A DNA stretch of 55,590 nt from Deltaproteobacteria bacterium (GTDB taxonomy: Bacteria; Myxococcota; Kuafuiibacteriia; Kuafuiibacteriales; Kuafuiibacteriaceae): NCBI GenBank assembly GCA_011526105.1, contig WYAZ01000074.1:1-55590 (forward strand), read 5' to 3'. Both the position numbers and the translations under genes were made by a program. Below the pieces are notes generated by a model. That model was given only the letters and a program-made list of their open reading frames with translations. It searched no databases and had not been told where the DNA came from. Each line of letters begins with the position of its first letter. Position 1 is the first letter of the stretch. Of this stretch, positions 1-14,146 are shown piece after piece.

Positions 1-2
1 AG

Positions 3-140
3 AAGGCCCCCGCGGCCAAGAAGAAGGCCCCCGCGGCCAAGAAGAAGGCCCCCGCGGCCAAGAAGAAGGCCCCCGCGGCCAAGAAGAAGGCCCCCGCGGC
101 CAAGAAGAAGGCCCCCGCGGCCAAGAAGAAGGCCCCCGCC
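3..140 (+). repeat. 21-bp in-frame tandem repeat encoding KKKAPAA
   Basis: Units of three AAG codons followed by GCC CCC GCG GCC. Five identical copies lie at 18-38, 39-59, 60-80, 81-101 and 102-122, with a partial copy at the window edge and a degenerate last copy at 123-140. The frame is open straight into the Bcp peroxiredoxin, so this is a coding repeat giving a Lys/Ala/Pro tail like the C-terminal tail of histone H1/HctB-type proteins. It continues off the left edge, so its total length is unknown. Confidence 0.95.
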
Positions 141-638
141 AAGCAGGCCTCGCTCGAGCTTCGAGCCCGGCCGCGGCCCGAGGTGGGAACGTCCGCGCCC
201 AGCTTCGACCTCCCGGGTGACCGCGGCGAGCGCGTCTCGCTCGCGAGCCTGAAGGGCAAGTACGTCGTGCTCTACTTCTACCCTCGCGACGACACCCCCG
301 GCTGTACGGTGGAGGCTTGTGGCTTTCGAGATCGCCACAAGGACCTGCTTGCGGCGGGTGCGGTGGTGCTCGGGGTGAGCCGAGACACCGTGGAGTCCCA
401 TCAGCGATTCAAGACGAAGTTCGCGCTGCCCTTCACCCTGCTGTCGGACAAGGACGGCCAAGTGATTGAGGCCTATGGCGCGTGGGGCGAGAAGGTCTTC
501 ATGGGCAACCGCAAGATGGGTATCCTCAGGAGCACCTTCCTCATCGGTAAGAACGGCAGGATCGCCAAGGTGTATCCCAAAGTCTCGCCTCAGGAGCACG
601 CGGCCGAGATCCTCCGCGACCTGGCCGCGCTGGGATGA
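3..638 (+). CDS. bcp: Bcp/PrxQ-type thiol peroxiredoxin with N-terminal Lys/Ala/Pro repeat tail (5' partial)
   Basis: Thioredoxin-dependent peroxidase of the AhpC/TSA fold that reduces hydroperoxides. The peroxidatic and resolving cysteines sit in the PrxQ-type motif TPGCTVEACGFRD. A GTG at 183 would give a 151-aa Bcp-sized protein, but that Val belongs to the conserved VGTSAPSFDLP start of the fold, so it is probably not the initiator. The frame stays open upstream through LELRARPRPE and into the KKKAPAA repeats to the window edge. I therefore read one protein: basic repetitive tail, short Arg-rich linker, peroxiredoxin. Its stop overlaps the psd start by ATGA. The true N-terminus is outside the window. 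DNA or polyanion binding by the tail is inference. Confidence 0.88.
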   Translation, partial: KAPAAKKKAPAAKKKAPAAKKKAPAAKKKAPAAKKKAPAAKKKAPAKQASLELRARPRPEVGTSAPSFDLPGDRGERVSLASLKGKYVVLYFYPRDDTPGCTVEACGFRDRHKDLLAAGAVVLGVSRDTVESHQRFKTKFALPFTLLSDKDGQVIEAYGAWGEKVFMGNRKMGILRSTFLIGKNGRIAKVYPKVSPQEHAAEILRDLAALG

Positions 639-1471
639 GTCTCTCCGACAAGCTCGTCATCGGCGCGCTCGCTGTGGTGCCGCAGCACGGGCTCTCGCGT
701 CTGACTCGGAGGCTGGTCGAGGTTCGATCGCCGGCGGCGGTGCGCTGGTTCGCCGGCCAGTTTGGGATCGATCTGGCCGAGGCCGAACATCCCATCGATC
801 ACTACGGCAGCATCCTCGAGCTCTTTACGCGCCGGTTGAAGCCCGGGCTGCGCCCATTGGATCCGGACCCGGCGGCGCTGCTCTGTCCGGTGGACGGCGT
901 GCTCGACGCTTTCGGCTCAGTGCAAGATGGCTTGCTGCTGCAGGCGAAGGGTCGGAGCTACACGCTCGCCGCGCTCCTCGCGGATGAAGCATTGGCGGCT
1001 CAGTTCGAGGGGGGCACCTTCTCGACCCTGTATCTGTCGCCCAAAGACTACCATCGGGTGCATTCGCCGGCCGACGTGGCCGTGTCTTCGGTCACCCACG
1101 TCCCCGGGGCGCTGTGGCCGGTGAATCAGCGCGCGGTGCGAGAGGTGGACGGGCTGTTCGCGAAGAACGAACGACTGGTGATGCTCCTCGAGAGCGAGAG
1201 GTTCGGCCGCATGGCCTACGTGATGGTGGGGGCCACCAACGTCGGTCACATGCGCCTCTACTTCGACGAAGACGTGGTCACGAACGTGCCGGGACCTCGC
1301 ATCGGGCGCAAAGAGTACACCCCCCCGCGGCCGCTGGCGCGAGGCGCAGAGCTCGGGGTCTTCGAGATGGGCTCTACGGTCATCCTGATCACAACGAATC
1401 GATTTCGCTTCGAGCCCTCGCTCGAGTCGGGCGCTCCCGTCCGCGTGGGCCAGCGGCTCGGGCGGGTCTGA
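635..1471 (+). CDS. psd: Phosphatidylserine decarboxylase proenzyme
   Basis: Decarboxylates phosphatidylserine to phosphatidylethanolamine at the inner membrane. The 278-aa product has the family landmarks: PVDG (about residue 87), YLSPKDYHRVHSP (about 131-143) and, near the C-terminus, FEMGSTVIL, where the GST serine is the self-cleavage site that yields the pyruvoyl group on the alpha chain. The usual LGST is MGST here. The ATG lies in an ATGA overlap with bcp, so translation is probably coupled. No phosphatidylserine synthase gene is nearby. Confidence 0.93.
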   Translation: MSLSDKLVIGALAVVPQHGLSRLTRRLVEVRSPAAVRWFAGQFGIDLAEAEHPIDHYGSILELFTRRLKPGLRPLDPDPAALLCPVDGVLDAFGSVQDGLLLQAKGRSYTLAALLADEALAAQFEGGTFSTLYLSPKDYHRVHSPADVAVSSVTHVPGALWPVNQRAVREVDGLFAKNERLVMLLESERFGRMAYVMVGATNVGHMRLYFDEDVVTNVPGPRIGRKEYTPPRPLARGAELGVFEMGSTVILITTNRFRFEPSLESGAPVRVGQRLGRV

Positions 1472-1480
1472 GCTTCCGCG

Positions 1481-2083
1481 TCAGGGTTCGGTGTTCCCGC
1501 CGAACCGGTCCTCGGGTTCCGGCGCCGCGTTCAGCACTTCGATGAGCTCGTTGGCCTCGGCTTGGGTCGGGTCGAGCTGCCGCGCGCGAGTGAGATCCTT
1601 CTCCGCCTTCTCTTTGTCGCCGCGCGCCAGATGCGCGCGCGCGCGCACGACGTAAAGCGATGCCCGATTGGGGGTGACCTTCATGGCGCGTTCGACATCC
1701 GACTGGGCTTCGGCGGCCATGCCCGTCTCCAGGCGCGCTCGGGCTCTCTGCTCCAGCGCGGAGGCGTAGGCTGCGGTGTGCCGCACGACGTTTCCGATCA
1801 GATCCAGCTCGAGGTCGAGCGTGCTCAGGCATTCGCCTACTCTTGCGAGCTCCTCGCAGAAGAGGCGCACCGCGCCGTCCCAGGCCGCGAGGTTCGCCGG
1901 GTCGCGCTTGGCGGCCATCCGATACGCTTCCGCCGCCGCCACCATCTCGCCGGCCTGCTCCAGGCCTCGGGCCTCTCTGAGCGGATCGCGCGGACAACCG
2001 CCGAGGAGCGTGAGGACGATGAGCCCCGCGTGCCACGGGGGTCGACGACTGGGGCGCCGGTGCGCCGGTGTGCTTTCTGCCAT
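1481..2083 (-). CDS. TPR-repeat lipoprotein
   Basis: Predicted exported lipoprotein of 200 aa. The ATG at 2083 (MAEST...) gives a basic N-terminus, a hydrophobic stretch and a good lipobox (LTLLGGC). The mature part consists of tetratricopeptide-like helix pairs, for example AEAYRMAAKRDPANLAAWDG and HLARGDKEKAEKDLTRARQLDP, suggesting a protein-interaction scaffold in the envelope. An ATG at 2116 would add 11 residues, but a -10-like TAGGGT (2094-2099, minus strand) lies 10 nt before the 2083 start and favours it. Divergent from hppA. Function unknown. Confidence 0.8.
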   Translation of the reverse strand: MAESTPAHRRPSRRPPWHAGLIVLTLLGGCPRDPLREARGLEQAGEMVAAAEAYRMAAKRDPANLAAWDGAVRLFCEELARVGECLSTLDLELDLIGNVVRHTAAYASALEQRARARLETGMAAEAQSDVERAMKVTPNRASLYVVRARAHLARGDKEKAEKDLTRARQLDPTQAEANELIEVLNAAPEPEDRFGGNTEP

Positions 2084-2090
2084 GTTCTGC

Positions 2091-2119
2091 TTGACCCTAA
2101 AGGAGGCACCTACCATACA
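2091..2119 (+). promoter_or_regulatory. Predicted hppA promoter
   Basis: TTGACC (2091-2096), 17 nt spacer, CATACA (2114-2119), then 8 nt to the hppA ATG. A TACCAT at 2111-2116 is an alternative -10. The -10 TAGGGT of the opposite-strand lipoprotein overlaps at 2094-2099. A GGAGG lies at 2102-2106, about 21 nt before the ATG, which is too far for a normal ribosome-binding site. Prediction from sequence only. Confidence 0.4.
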
Positions 2120-2127
2120 CGCCCGCG

Positions 2128-4193
<2,066 letters not shown>

Positions 4194-4197
<4 letters not shown>

Positions 4198-4724
4198 GGT
4201 TCGGCCTGTTTCTTCGGCGGCTCGGACTGCTTTTTCTGCCTTTGGCGGGGGCCTGCGTCTCCGCCCCTTCCGTGCCCGTCTCGGGTCGTGTCTCCACCGA
4301 CGCCGAGGTGTTGCTCTCCGCACAGTTTGTTGGCCTCGGGGGCGAACCGCGCACGCTCGAGGAGTTCCAGGGGCAGGTCCTGCTCGTCGACTTCTTCGCG
4401 ACCTGGTGTGTCCCTTGCGCGGACTCCCTCCCGGTCTACAGCCGCTGGCAAGAGGCGCTGGAGTCGCGGGGCCTTCGTGTGATCCTGGTGAGCCTGGACG
4501 AGGTTCCGGAAGAGATCCCGCCGTTTGTCGCGCGCCACGCGCCGAAGCTCGTGGTCTTTCGAGATCCGGAGGGCCGCGTCGCAGGGCAGCTGAACCTTCC
4601 GGGCATGCCGACCTTGTTCCTGCTCGACCGCGAGGGTCGTCTCGTCGAACGCCACGTGGGCTTCCGGCCGGGCGACGAGGCGGAGCTGCGCGCACTCCTC
4701 GAGCGCGCCTTGGCGCCGAGGTAG
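4194..4724 (+). CDS. TlpA-like thioredoxin-fold lipoprotein (probable CTG start)
   Basis: Envelope thiol-disulfide oxidoreductase of the TlpA/ResA family, anchored and facing the periplasm. The thioredoxin active site is [11 protein letters not shown] and the cis-Pro loop is GMPTLFLLD. The frame has no ATG, GTG or TTG at a suitable place. A CTG at 4194 overlaps the hppA TGA (CTGA) and gives an ideal signal sequence, [20 protein letters not shown] followed by Cys; with it the protein is 176 aa. The lipobox is weak (AGAC rather than L-x-G/A-C). Coupling to hppA is inferred from the overlap. Substrates are unknown; cytochrome maturation or disulfide reduction are typical roles. Only the start is in doubt. 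Confidence 0.8.
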
Positions 4725-4747
4725 GCCCCGCGATCGCCCTGGATTCC

Positions 4748-4756
4748 TGCTAGTCT
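4748..4756 (+). promoter_or_regulatory. -10-like box TGCTAGTCT
   Basis: An extended -10-like element whose TAGTCT (4751-4756) ends 8 nt before the GTG at 4765, implying a near-leaderless transcript. No clear -35 element is visible. One of a recurring set in this window. Confidence 0.35.
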
Positions 4757-4764
4757 CGAGGCGG

Positions 4765-5489
4765 GTGCGGAAGCCATCGACATCCGCGACCGCGCTGTTC
4801 GCTTTGCTCGGGGCGTGTCAGGAGCGGCCGGACTTCGTGGTGGCGCCCGACGTCGACTGGCCGTTCTTCATGATCACAGAAGGCGCGGGTCGCAGCCCCG
4901 AAGCCAACGGTCCCTACCGCTGGGACGAACAGAACGGCGCTTTTCGGTTTGGGGTCAGCGGGGTGGAGAAGCTTCATCTCCTCAGCGTGGATCTCGACGC
5001 GCTCCTGGGCCCGCGCCTCAAAGACTCGGCGTACACCCTCGAACGACTCGAGCTCCAGCTCGAGAGCGAGAGCTGCGCGGACGGACGAGAGGTGGGGGCG
5101 GGGCTCCGGTTTCCGGTGGACGTGAACCGGGGACCCCGGAGTTCGTCCACCGCGACGCGGAAGGTCAGCGTCGGCCGCTCACCGGCTATCTGCCGGCCGA
5201 GTTCGCGTCCTGCGCCGGCTCGGTGAATGGGTGTGGCCGGCGGCCCTTCGTCCTTGGGGCGCACAGCTACATCGCGGCGACCCCGGAAGAGACTCTGGTG
5301 CTCGGTTCGAGTTCTTGTTCGGCGCTCCTCGAATACGAACCCAGCCGCGGCTGCGCGCGGGCGGTCGAGGAATCGTCAAGGTCCATCGAACTCGTCGAGC
5401 GTCGATTCAGCCTCCTTGTGGCGACGGACCACGGCTTGCTCGTCGCGGGCCAGGATCTGCTCCTGCTCTATGCGCCCTGGCTGCGCTGA
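4765..5489 (+). CDS. Unknown lipoprotein, apparently frameshifted near 5130-5140
   Basis: From the GTG at 4765 the frame gives a signal peptide with lipobox (ALFALLGAC) and then about 100 residues without a recognisable domain. After PVDVNRG the reading quality falls and a stop comes at 5226. A sensible sequence resumes at once in another frame: [11 protein letters not shown], then [16 protein letters not shown], ending [10 protein letters not shown] at 5489. The switch lies in a GGGG/CCCC run (gaaccggggaccccgg), so either a base was lost by mutation or the assembly has a homopolymer error. If joined, the product is about 240 aa with several Cys. No homologue recognised. Confidence 0.55.
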
Positions 5490-5493
5490 TGCG

Positions 5494-7219
5494 CTACAGG
5501 CTGCCGCTGCGCGCGGCGTCACGCCGGTGCTGAAACCACAACCGGCCTGCGCTCCCGGCGTTGTTGGGAGTGGCCCAGCCGATGAGTGAGATGGTTCCAT
5601 CCAGATGCGGGACCACGAGCGCGCTGCCGGAGAGCTGAAGGCGATCGTAGAACGCGACCGACATCCCCGGGGTGCCCGCGATGTCGCGGATGAGATCGAC
5701 GGTCGATGCGGCGAGCTGCGAGAGGTTGTGCTGCAGGAACATCATGTGTCCGTCGCGCAGGGCCATGATGACGTCGGGGTTGTCGTCGTTGTTGACGTAG
5801 CCGGTGACCGGCTCGATGGAGGCGTGTGCGTTCCCCACCCCGAGGTTCACGCCAGAGCCCACCCCCAGGAAGGTGCTGCAGCTCATGGGTAGGACCGAGG
5901 ACTGAATGTTCTCGACGGTGCAGCCGTTCAGATGGTTCGGTCCACGCACGAAGTAGATGATGAGGTCGTCCGGGAGGACGGTTCGAGGTCGCGTCGCGAG
6001 TGCTGGTCCGCTGAAGAGGGCGGCCATCAGACCGATGGAGCCGCGGTCGGGCCCGGCCGGGGACTGCGGATTCACCAATACGAAGCGGATGTCTCTCGTG
6101 TTGGCGCCCGTGCGGGAAGCGTAAACACCCAGCGCGCGTCCGGACACCGGCACGGTGCCCACGCGGAACGTGGAGACATCGGACTCGCCCACGAGGCCGC
6201 TGCCAGAGTCGAGCAGGATCTCGCTCTGACCGGGCAAGAGAGCCTCGAGTCCGCGATCACTCGCGCCCAGGTAGCTCGCGAGCCCGGCGCCATACGGCCC
6301 GAGGAACGCGGCCCGCCCGTTGAGCCGGGCGCCGAGGTCGGACTCGGTGCGGGTCAGGGCGGAGTCGAACGCGGAGTAGGCGGGATCTCCGCCGGATTCG
6401 AGGCCGGCGACCATGAACGACTCACCCGGGGGGTCGCCGGTGATGAAGTCGAGCGTGCCCACGTTCTGAACGCGCAGGTTGTTCGAGGTGGAGATGGCGG
6501 GTGTTCGTGCAGGGTCGTAGCGGTAGCCGCGGACGTCGCCGTTGCCTGCGGTGAGGATGGCGGGCAGCCCCGCGATGTACACACCCGCAGGTCCGTCGCG
6601 GTTCATCCGGACGTTGTTCTCGGTGAAGACCTGCGCGCGACCGCAGCCGTCCACCTCGATGACGCTGAGCGTGCGCTGCGCCACCGAGGCGACGATGATC
6701 TCCTCGTCGCCATCCCCGTCGGCATCGAAGAGCAGGGCGGGGGCATCGATGTCGTGTGGGACCGAATACGTCGTGACCACCGCGGGACTGTTCGGGAGCG
6801 CCAGGCCGCAGCCGGCATCCACCGGAACGCCGGTGTCTACAGGATCGGCGTCCGGGGCTCCGGCGTCGACCTGGGCATCGCTCGGGGGAGGACCAGCGTC
6901 CGCGGGGTCCGCGTCCGCCGGCACACCGGCATCTTCGGGAGGGGGCAAGTCTGGTCGCCCGAGGTCGCGGGTGTCTGCGTCGGTCGGGCCCATGTCTGCC
7001 AGCGAGAGATCCCCTGGCCCCTCGCCGTCGGGAGGGGCACCTCCATCGCGAGGCCCGCCGTCGGCCCTGGGGAGCGCGTCGAGGAACTCCACGGGGATCG
7101 GGACAGTCCCGGGTGGCTCGAAGCCGCAGGCCTGCGAGGCGGCGCCGGTCCACAGAAGGAGGGTGAGTAGCCAGCGCCTTGACGGTCCGTGGCTCTCGCG
7201 GGTACAGCCGCGCGAAGGC

Positions 7220-7239
<20 letters not shown>
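5494..7239 (-). CDS. Exported FG-GAP/VCBS-repeat protein with Asp/Ala/Pro linker
   Basis: Probably a cell-surface or periplasmic protein (581 aa). An N-terminal hydrophobic segment ([18 protein letters not shown]) is followed by about 90 residues rich in D, A, G and P (for example [20 protein letters not shown]), a low-complexity linker common in myxobacterial lipoproteins. A beta-propeller-like body follows, with a calcium-binding-type loop ([14 protein letters not shown], about residue 180) and a later repeat with [14 protein letters not shown]. The lipobox is poor, so anchoring is uncertain. The ATG at 7239 makes the gene overlap carB head-to-head by 20 bp; a -10-like TAGGAT 7 nt upstream (7247-7252, minus), inside carB, supports it. 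Ligand unknown. Confidence 0.8.
7179..7208 (+). promoter_or_regulatory. Predicted carB promoter
   Basis: TTGACG (7179-7184), 18 nt spacer, TACAGC (7203-7208), then 11 nt to the carB GTG at 7220. It lies inside the N-terminal coding region of the opposite-strand FG-GAP protein. The -35 is close to consensus. Confidence 0.5.
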
Positions 7240-10462
<3,223 letters not shown>

Positions 10463-10486
10463 ATTAGCCCTTCGGGAGGACTCGAG

Positions 10487-10963
10487 ATGTCAGGCAAAGT
10501 TCCCATGACCGTGGTTGGTTACCAACGCATGAAAGACGAGCTCAAACACCGAAAGAGCATCGAGCGGCCCATCATCACCGCGGCCATCGAAGAGGCGCGT
10601 GCGCATGGTGACCTCTCGGAGAACGCGGAGTACCACGCCGCCAAGGAGCGGCAGAGCTTCAACGAAGGGCGCATCATGGAGCTCGAGTCGAAGCTCGCGC
10701 AGGCGGAGATCATCGACCCAACGACGCTCTCGGGGAACCGTGTCGTGTTCGGGGCGACGGTGACCATCATCGACGCGGAGACCGAAGACGAGCGGACCTA
10801 CCAGATCGTGGGGGTGGACGAAGCGGACAGCAAGGAGAATAAGATCTCCGTGACATCCCCCGTGGCCCGCGCGCTCATCGGCAAGTCCGTGGGTGATGAG
10901 GCGACGGTTCGCTCCCCCAAGGGCGAGACGGTCTACGAGATCGGCGCCGTCCACTTCCGTTGA
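10487..10963 (+). CDS. greA: Transcription elongation factor GreA
   Basis: Binds the RNA polymerase secondary channel and stimulates cleavage of backtracked RNA. 158 aa, the standard length. The N-terminal coiled coil carries the conserved acidic tip in [16 protein letters not shown], followed by the FKBP-like C-terminal domain ([18 protein letters not shown]). A clear Shine-Dalgarno (GGGAGGA, ending about 8 nt before the ATG) fits an operon-internal position 24 nt after carB. Its TGA overlaps the TTG start of recG (TTGA), linking a transcript-repair factor to a replication-fork helicase. Confidence 0.97.
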   Translation: MSGKVPMTVVGYQRMKDELKHRKSIERPIITAAIEEARAHGDLSENAEYHAAKERQSFNEGRIMELESKLAQAEIIDPTTLSGNRVVFGATVTIIDAETEDERTYQIVGVDEADSKENKISVTSPVARALIGKSVGDEATVRSPKGETVYEIGAVHFR

Positions 10964-13356
10964 GCTCGATCGAGAAGCTCCTGCGGCCGCTCGACTTCGC
11001 GGCCCGAAACGACTTCGCGAATCTCGGTCGCGTGAAGGGCCTCGAGGCCGCGCTCCGGGCCTTGGTCGGGTCGCTCCCGAGCGGCGCCCTCTCGGATGCG
11101 GTCCGGACGACCTTCGTGGCCGAGCTCGAGGGCCTCGATCGGCTCGAGGAGCACGCGCGTCGGAGGCGTGTGCTTCGGCTCAAGGCACTGCTCGAGGCTC
11201 CGGATCGAGTGCCGGCGTCTCGAAAGGCCGCTCGCCGACCGAAGGCGAGCGCCGGGCCCAAGGCGGAGCGCGTGCGCCGCGGGCCGCTCGATGACATCAG
11301 CCTCGGCTCTCTTCACGGGGTGGGCCCAAAGACGGCGGAGCGGCTCTCTCGTCGCGGCCTCGACTCGGTGCACGACGCGCTCCTCTACTTGCCGCGCGGC
11401 TACGAAGACCGGCGTGCCTCCGTTGCGATTGCTGAGCTGGTTCCCGGCCGGAGCGCCCTCATCGAAGGGCAGGTGCTGCAGGCGCAGGTGGGCCGCGCTG
11501 GCCGAAGACGGCTTTTCGAGGCGGTCGTCTCGGACGGAACGGGCACCCTCTCGTGCCGCTGGTTTCGGTTTCATCCGCGGGCGATGGAGAAGCGCTTCGT
11601 CCGCGGTGCTTCGGTTCGGCTGTTCGGCGCGGTCTCCGCTTGGGGTGCGATGAAGCAGATGGTGCATCCCGAGATCGAAGGGGCTAGGCCGTCGGTCACT
11701 GGGCTCGTGCCCTTGTATCCGGAGATCGAAGGGCTGCCGCCTCGGAGTCTGCGCGATCTCCTGCAGCGAGTCGCGCGCGATCATGCCAGCGCGCTCCCTG
11801 ATCCCCTCCCAGACGTGCTGCGTGCTCGGCTGGGGCTGCCGGATCTGGCCACCGCGGTGGAACGAGCGCATCTTCCGCGGGCCGACGACCTCGGACGCGG
11901 CGGGCCCGATCGTACGATCGTCGAGCGCTTGGTCTTCGACGAGCTCTTCTTCCTCGAACTCGCGCTCTTGGCTCGCAGGAAGAAGGGACGAAGCGAGTCG
12001 GGGCTGGTGCATCGGTGTGCGATGCCGTGGCCCGAGCTCGCGGGCCGCCTCTTTCCCTTCGCGCTCACCCGGGATCAGTCGAACGCCTGTGACGAGATCG
12101 TGGCCGATCTGGAGCGTCCGTGTCCGATGAATCGACTCCTCCAGGGCGATGTGGGCTCGGGCAAGACCGCGGTCGCGCTCCTCGCGGCGGCCTGGGTGAA
12201 GGCGGCGGGACGGCAGACCGTGATCCTCGCGCCGACCGAGATCTTGGCGATGCAGCATGCCGCGACCGCGAGGACCATGCTCGGATCCTGCGGGCTTTCG
12301 GTGGAGCTTCTGGTGGGGGCGGCCAAAGACAGAGAGCGCAGAGCTATCCTCGAGCGGCTGCGGCTCGGCCAGGTCGACCTGCTCATCGGCACGCACGCGG
12401 TCTTGGAGCCGGATGTCGCCTTCTCTGATCTCGGTCTGGCGGTGATCGATGAGCAACACCGTTTCGGGGTGGAGCAGCGCGCGGCGCTTCGCGCCAAGAG
12501 CAAGAACGTGACGCCGGATGTTCTGGTCATGACCGCGACTCCGATCCCGCGGACGCTGGCCCTCACGGTCTACGGGGATCTCGACGTCTCACTCATCCGT
12601 CATCGCCCTCCGGGCCGACGTCCGGTCGCGACGAAGGTGTACGCCGAGGAAGAGCGCCTGGCTGCGTACTTGGTGGTGGAGGCGGCCCTCGAGCGTGGCG
12701 ATCAAGTGTATGTCGTCTTTCCGTTGGTGGAGAGCAGTGAAGTGGCCGCGGATCTGAAGGCGGCGACGCGTGCGGTCTCCGGTCTGGAGCGGCGTTTCCC
12801 TCGCCATCGTGTCGGACTCCTCCACGGTCGGATGAAGCCCGAGGAGAAGGCGAAGGTGATGGAGGAGTTTCGCGAAGGCCGCGTCCACCTGCTCGTGTCC
12901 ACGACCGTCATCGAGGTCGGCGTGGATGTCCCGAACGCCACGGTGCTCGTACTCGAGAACGCGGAGCGCTTTGGTTTGTCGCAAGTGCATCAGCTGCGGG
13001 GTCGGGTGGGGCGCGGCGAGAAGCCCGGTGAGTGTCTGCTCATCGCGGACAGCCCAGGTCGTGAGGCCATGGAGCGTCTTCAGGTGCTCGAAGGGACCGA
13101 GGACGGCTTCGCCATCGCGGAGGCCGACCTTCGGTTCCGAGGGCCGGGCGAGATCCTCGGGACCAAGCAGGCGGGACTCCCGATGCTCATGATCGCCGAC
13201 TTGGTTCGGGACAAAGAGGTGCTCGAGCGTGCTCGAGAGGCCGCGGCAGGAGTCCTGGAGGGCAAGCCTGCGCTCGATGCTTCAGCTCGAGTCGTGCTCG
13301 AGCGGGAACTCGAGCGGCGGATGTCCGCCGGGCTTCGTTTGTTCGAGGTGGCTTGA
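10960..13356 (+). CDS. recG: ATP-dependent DNA helicase RecG
   Basis: Superfamily 2 branch-migration helicase that regresses stalled replication forks and processes Holliday junctions. 798 aa, about 100 longer than E. coli RecG because of a basic N-terminal extension before [12 protein letters not shown] and [11 protein letters not shown], where the wedge/OB domain begins. Walker A is GDVGSGKT (about 395), the DExH motif is [11 protein letters not shown] (about 496), and the characteristic [15 protein letters not shown] lies near the C-terminus. The TTG start at 10960 is chosen because it overlaps the greA TGA. The gene is convergent with a HAD gene 16 nt away; the gap holds a 10-bp palindrome (13363-13372) but no T-tract. 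Confidence 0.97.
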   Translation: MSSIEKLLRPLDFAARNDFANLGRVKGLEAALRALVGSLPSGALSDAVRTTFVAELEGLDRLEEHARRRRVLRLKALLEAPDRVPASRKAARRPKASAGPKAERVRRGPLDDISLGSLHGVGPKTAERLSRRGLDSVHDALLYLPRGYEDRRASVAIAELVPGRSALIEGQVLQAQVGRAGRRRLFEAVVSDGTGTLSCRWFRFHPRAMEKRFVRGASVRLFGAVSAWGAMKQMVHPEIEGARPSVTGLVPLYPEIEGLPPRSLRDLLQRVARDHASALPDPLPDVLRARLGLPDLATAVERAHLPRADDLGRGGPDRTIVERLVFDELFFLELALLARRKKGRSESGLVHRCAMPWPELAGRLFPFALTRDQSNACDEIVADLERPCPMNRLLQGDVGSGKTAVALLAAAWVKAAGRQTVILAPTEILAMQHAATARTMLGSCGLSVELLVGAAKDRERRAILERLRLGQVDLLIGTHAVLEPDVAFSDLGLAVIDEQHRFGVEQRAALRAKSKNVTPDVLVMTATPIPRTLALTVYGDLDVSLIRHRPPGRRPVATKVYAEEERLAAYLVVEAALERGDQVYVVFPLVESSEVAADLKAATRAVSGLERRFPRHRVGLLHGRMKPEEKAKVMEEFREGRVHLLVSTTVIEVGVDVPNATVLVLENAERFGLSQVHQLRGRVGRGEKPGECLLIADSPGREAMERLQVLEGTEDGFAIAEADLRFRGPGEILGTKQAGLPMLMIADLVRDKEVLERAREAAAGVLEGKPALDASARVVLERELERRMSAGLRLFEVA

Positions 13357-13372
13357 TCTGCGGCGGCGCCGC

Positions 13373-14047
13373 TTAGGCGGTCCGCGCGAGACCACCACCC
13401 ATGAAAGGTGAGTGATCGAAGGCCGAGAAGAGGGCGGAAGCGTCCTCGTAGATGCTCGTTGCGCCTCGGAGCGCAGCTCGGGGGAAGCCACCGGACGCGA
13501 GCGCAACCACGGGCACGCCATTCTGCCGGGCAGCCTCGACGTCGTGTGGAGCATCCGCGAGCATGAGTGTCGTTCCTCCGCCGAGGCGTTCGACCGCGGC
13601 GCGCACGAGATCACGGTGCGTCTTGATGCCGGGGGCTCGGTCCGCGGTGACGGCGTACTTGATGAGCGGACGCGCGTTCAGGAGATCGAGCAGGCTCTCG
13701 AGCGCATCGGGCTTGTCCGGACTCACGACCACGATCCGCGCCTCGATCGAACGGAAGCGGTAGAGCAGCTCCGGCCCGTGCAGAAAGGGCATCATTCGGG
13801 GCAGGTATCGAACGCGGAAGTTGTGGTGGTATCGGTCTCGGATCCGAGCCCCGATCGCAGAGTCTTCGCCAAACCCGATGGTGCGCAGCAAGAGGGCATC
13901 CGGGGGTAGTCCGAGCAGCGCTCGGACCTCGCCAAAGCCAACGTCTCGGTAGCCGTTTTCGGCGAGCGCCTCCACCCACGCCTGGGCGCGTCCCTCGTGG
14001 CTGTCCACCAGGGTACCGTCCAGATCGAGGACCAATCCGATGCTCAT
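13373..14047 (-). CDS. HAD-superfamily phosphatase (Gph-like)
   Basis: Haloacid-dehalogenase-type hydrolase of 224 aa. Motif I DLDGTLVDS (about 8-16, nucleophile Asp), motif II within IVVVSPDK, motif III Lys in GIKTHRDL and motif IV LADAPHDVEAA, the last diverging from the usual GDSxxD. An alpha-helical cap lies between motifs I and II, as in phosphoglycolate phosphatase and beta-phosphoglucomutase relatives. The substrate is not predictable. A good AAAGGAC ribosome-binding site precedes the ATG. Divergent from the zinc-ribbon gene, convergent with recG. Confidence 0.88.
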   Translation of the reverse strand: MSIGLVLDLDGTLVDSHEGRAQAWVEALAENGYRDVGFGEVRALLGLPPDALLLRTIGFGEDSAIGARIRDRYHHNFRVRYLPRMMPFLHGPELLYRFRSIEARIVVVSPDKPDALESLLDLLNARPLIKYAVTADRAPGIKTHRDLVRAAVERLGGGTTLMLADAPHDVEAARQNGVPVVALASGGFPRAALRGATSIYEDASALFSAFDHSPFMGGGLARTA

Positions 14048-14111
14048 GCCCGTCCTTTACCCGGTTCTCGCTCGGGCGCAAGCGAAGGTCGCTTCGGGGG
14101 GCTGACACCTA

Positions 14112-14140
14112 TTTTCCGCCGGTCCCATCCGGGCTACGGT
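14112..14140 (+). promoter_or_regulatory. Predicted promoter for the zinc-ribbon gene
   Basis: TTTTCC (14112-14117), 17 nt spacer, TACGGT (14135-14140), 6 nt before the GTG at 14147. A leaderless transcript is implied. Weak -35. Confidence 0.3.
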
Positions 14141-14146
14141 GCCTTG

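Noticed and set aside
3-140. Tandem repeats considered as CRISPR or satellite DNA
   Set aside because: There are no spacers and the 21-bp unit keeps the reading frame, so it is a coding repeat. The same applies to the 24-bp repeat at 23339-23434.
6542-7219. Upstream extension of the carB frame
   Set aside because: It is antisense to the FG-GAP protein, and CarB homologues begin at the VPKRDDIQ position.
13363-13372. Palindrome between recG and the HAD gene as a terminator
   Set aside because: A 10-bp self-complementary GC run without loop or T-tract is common by chance at this GC content. A similar 10-bp palindrome at 23265-23274 was set aside for the same reason.
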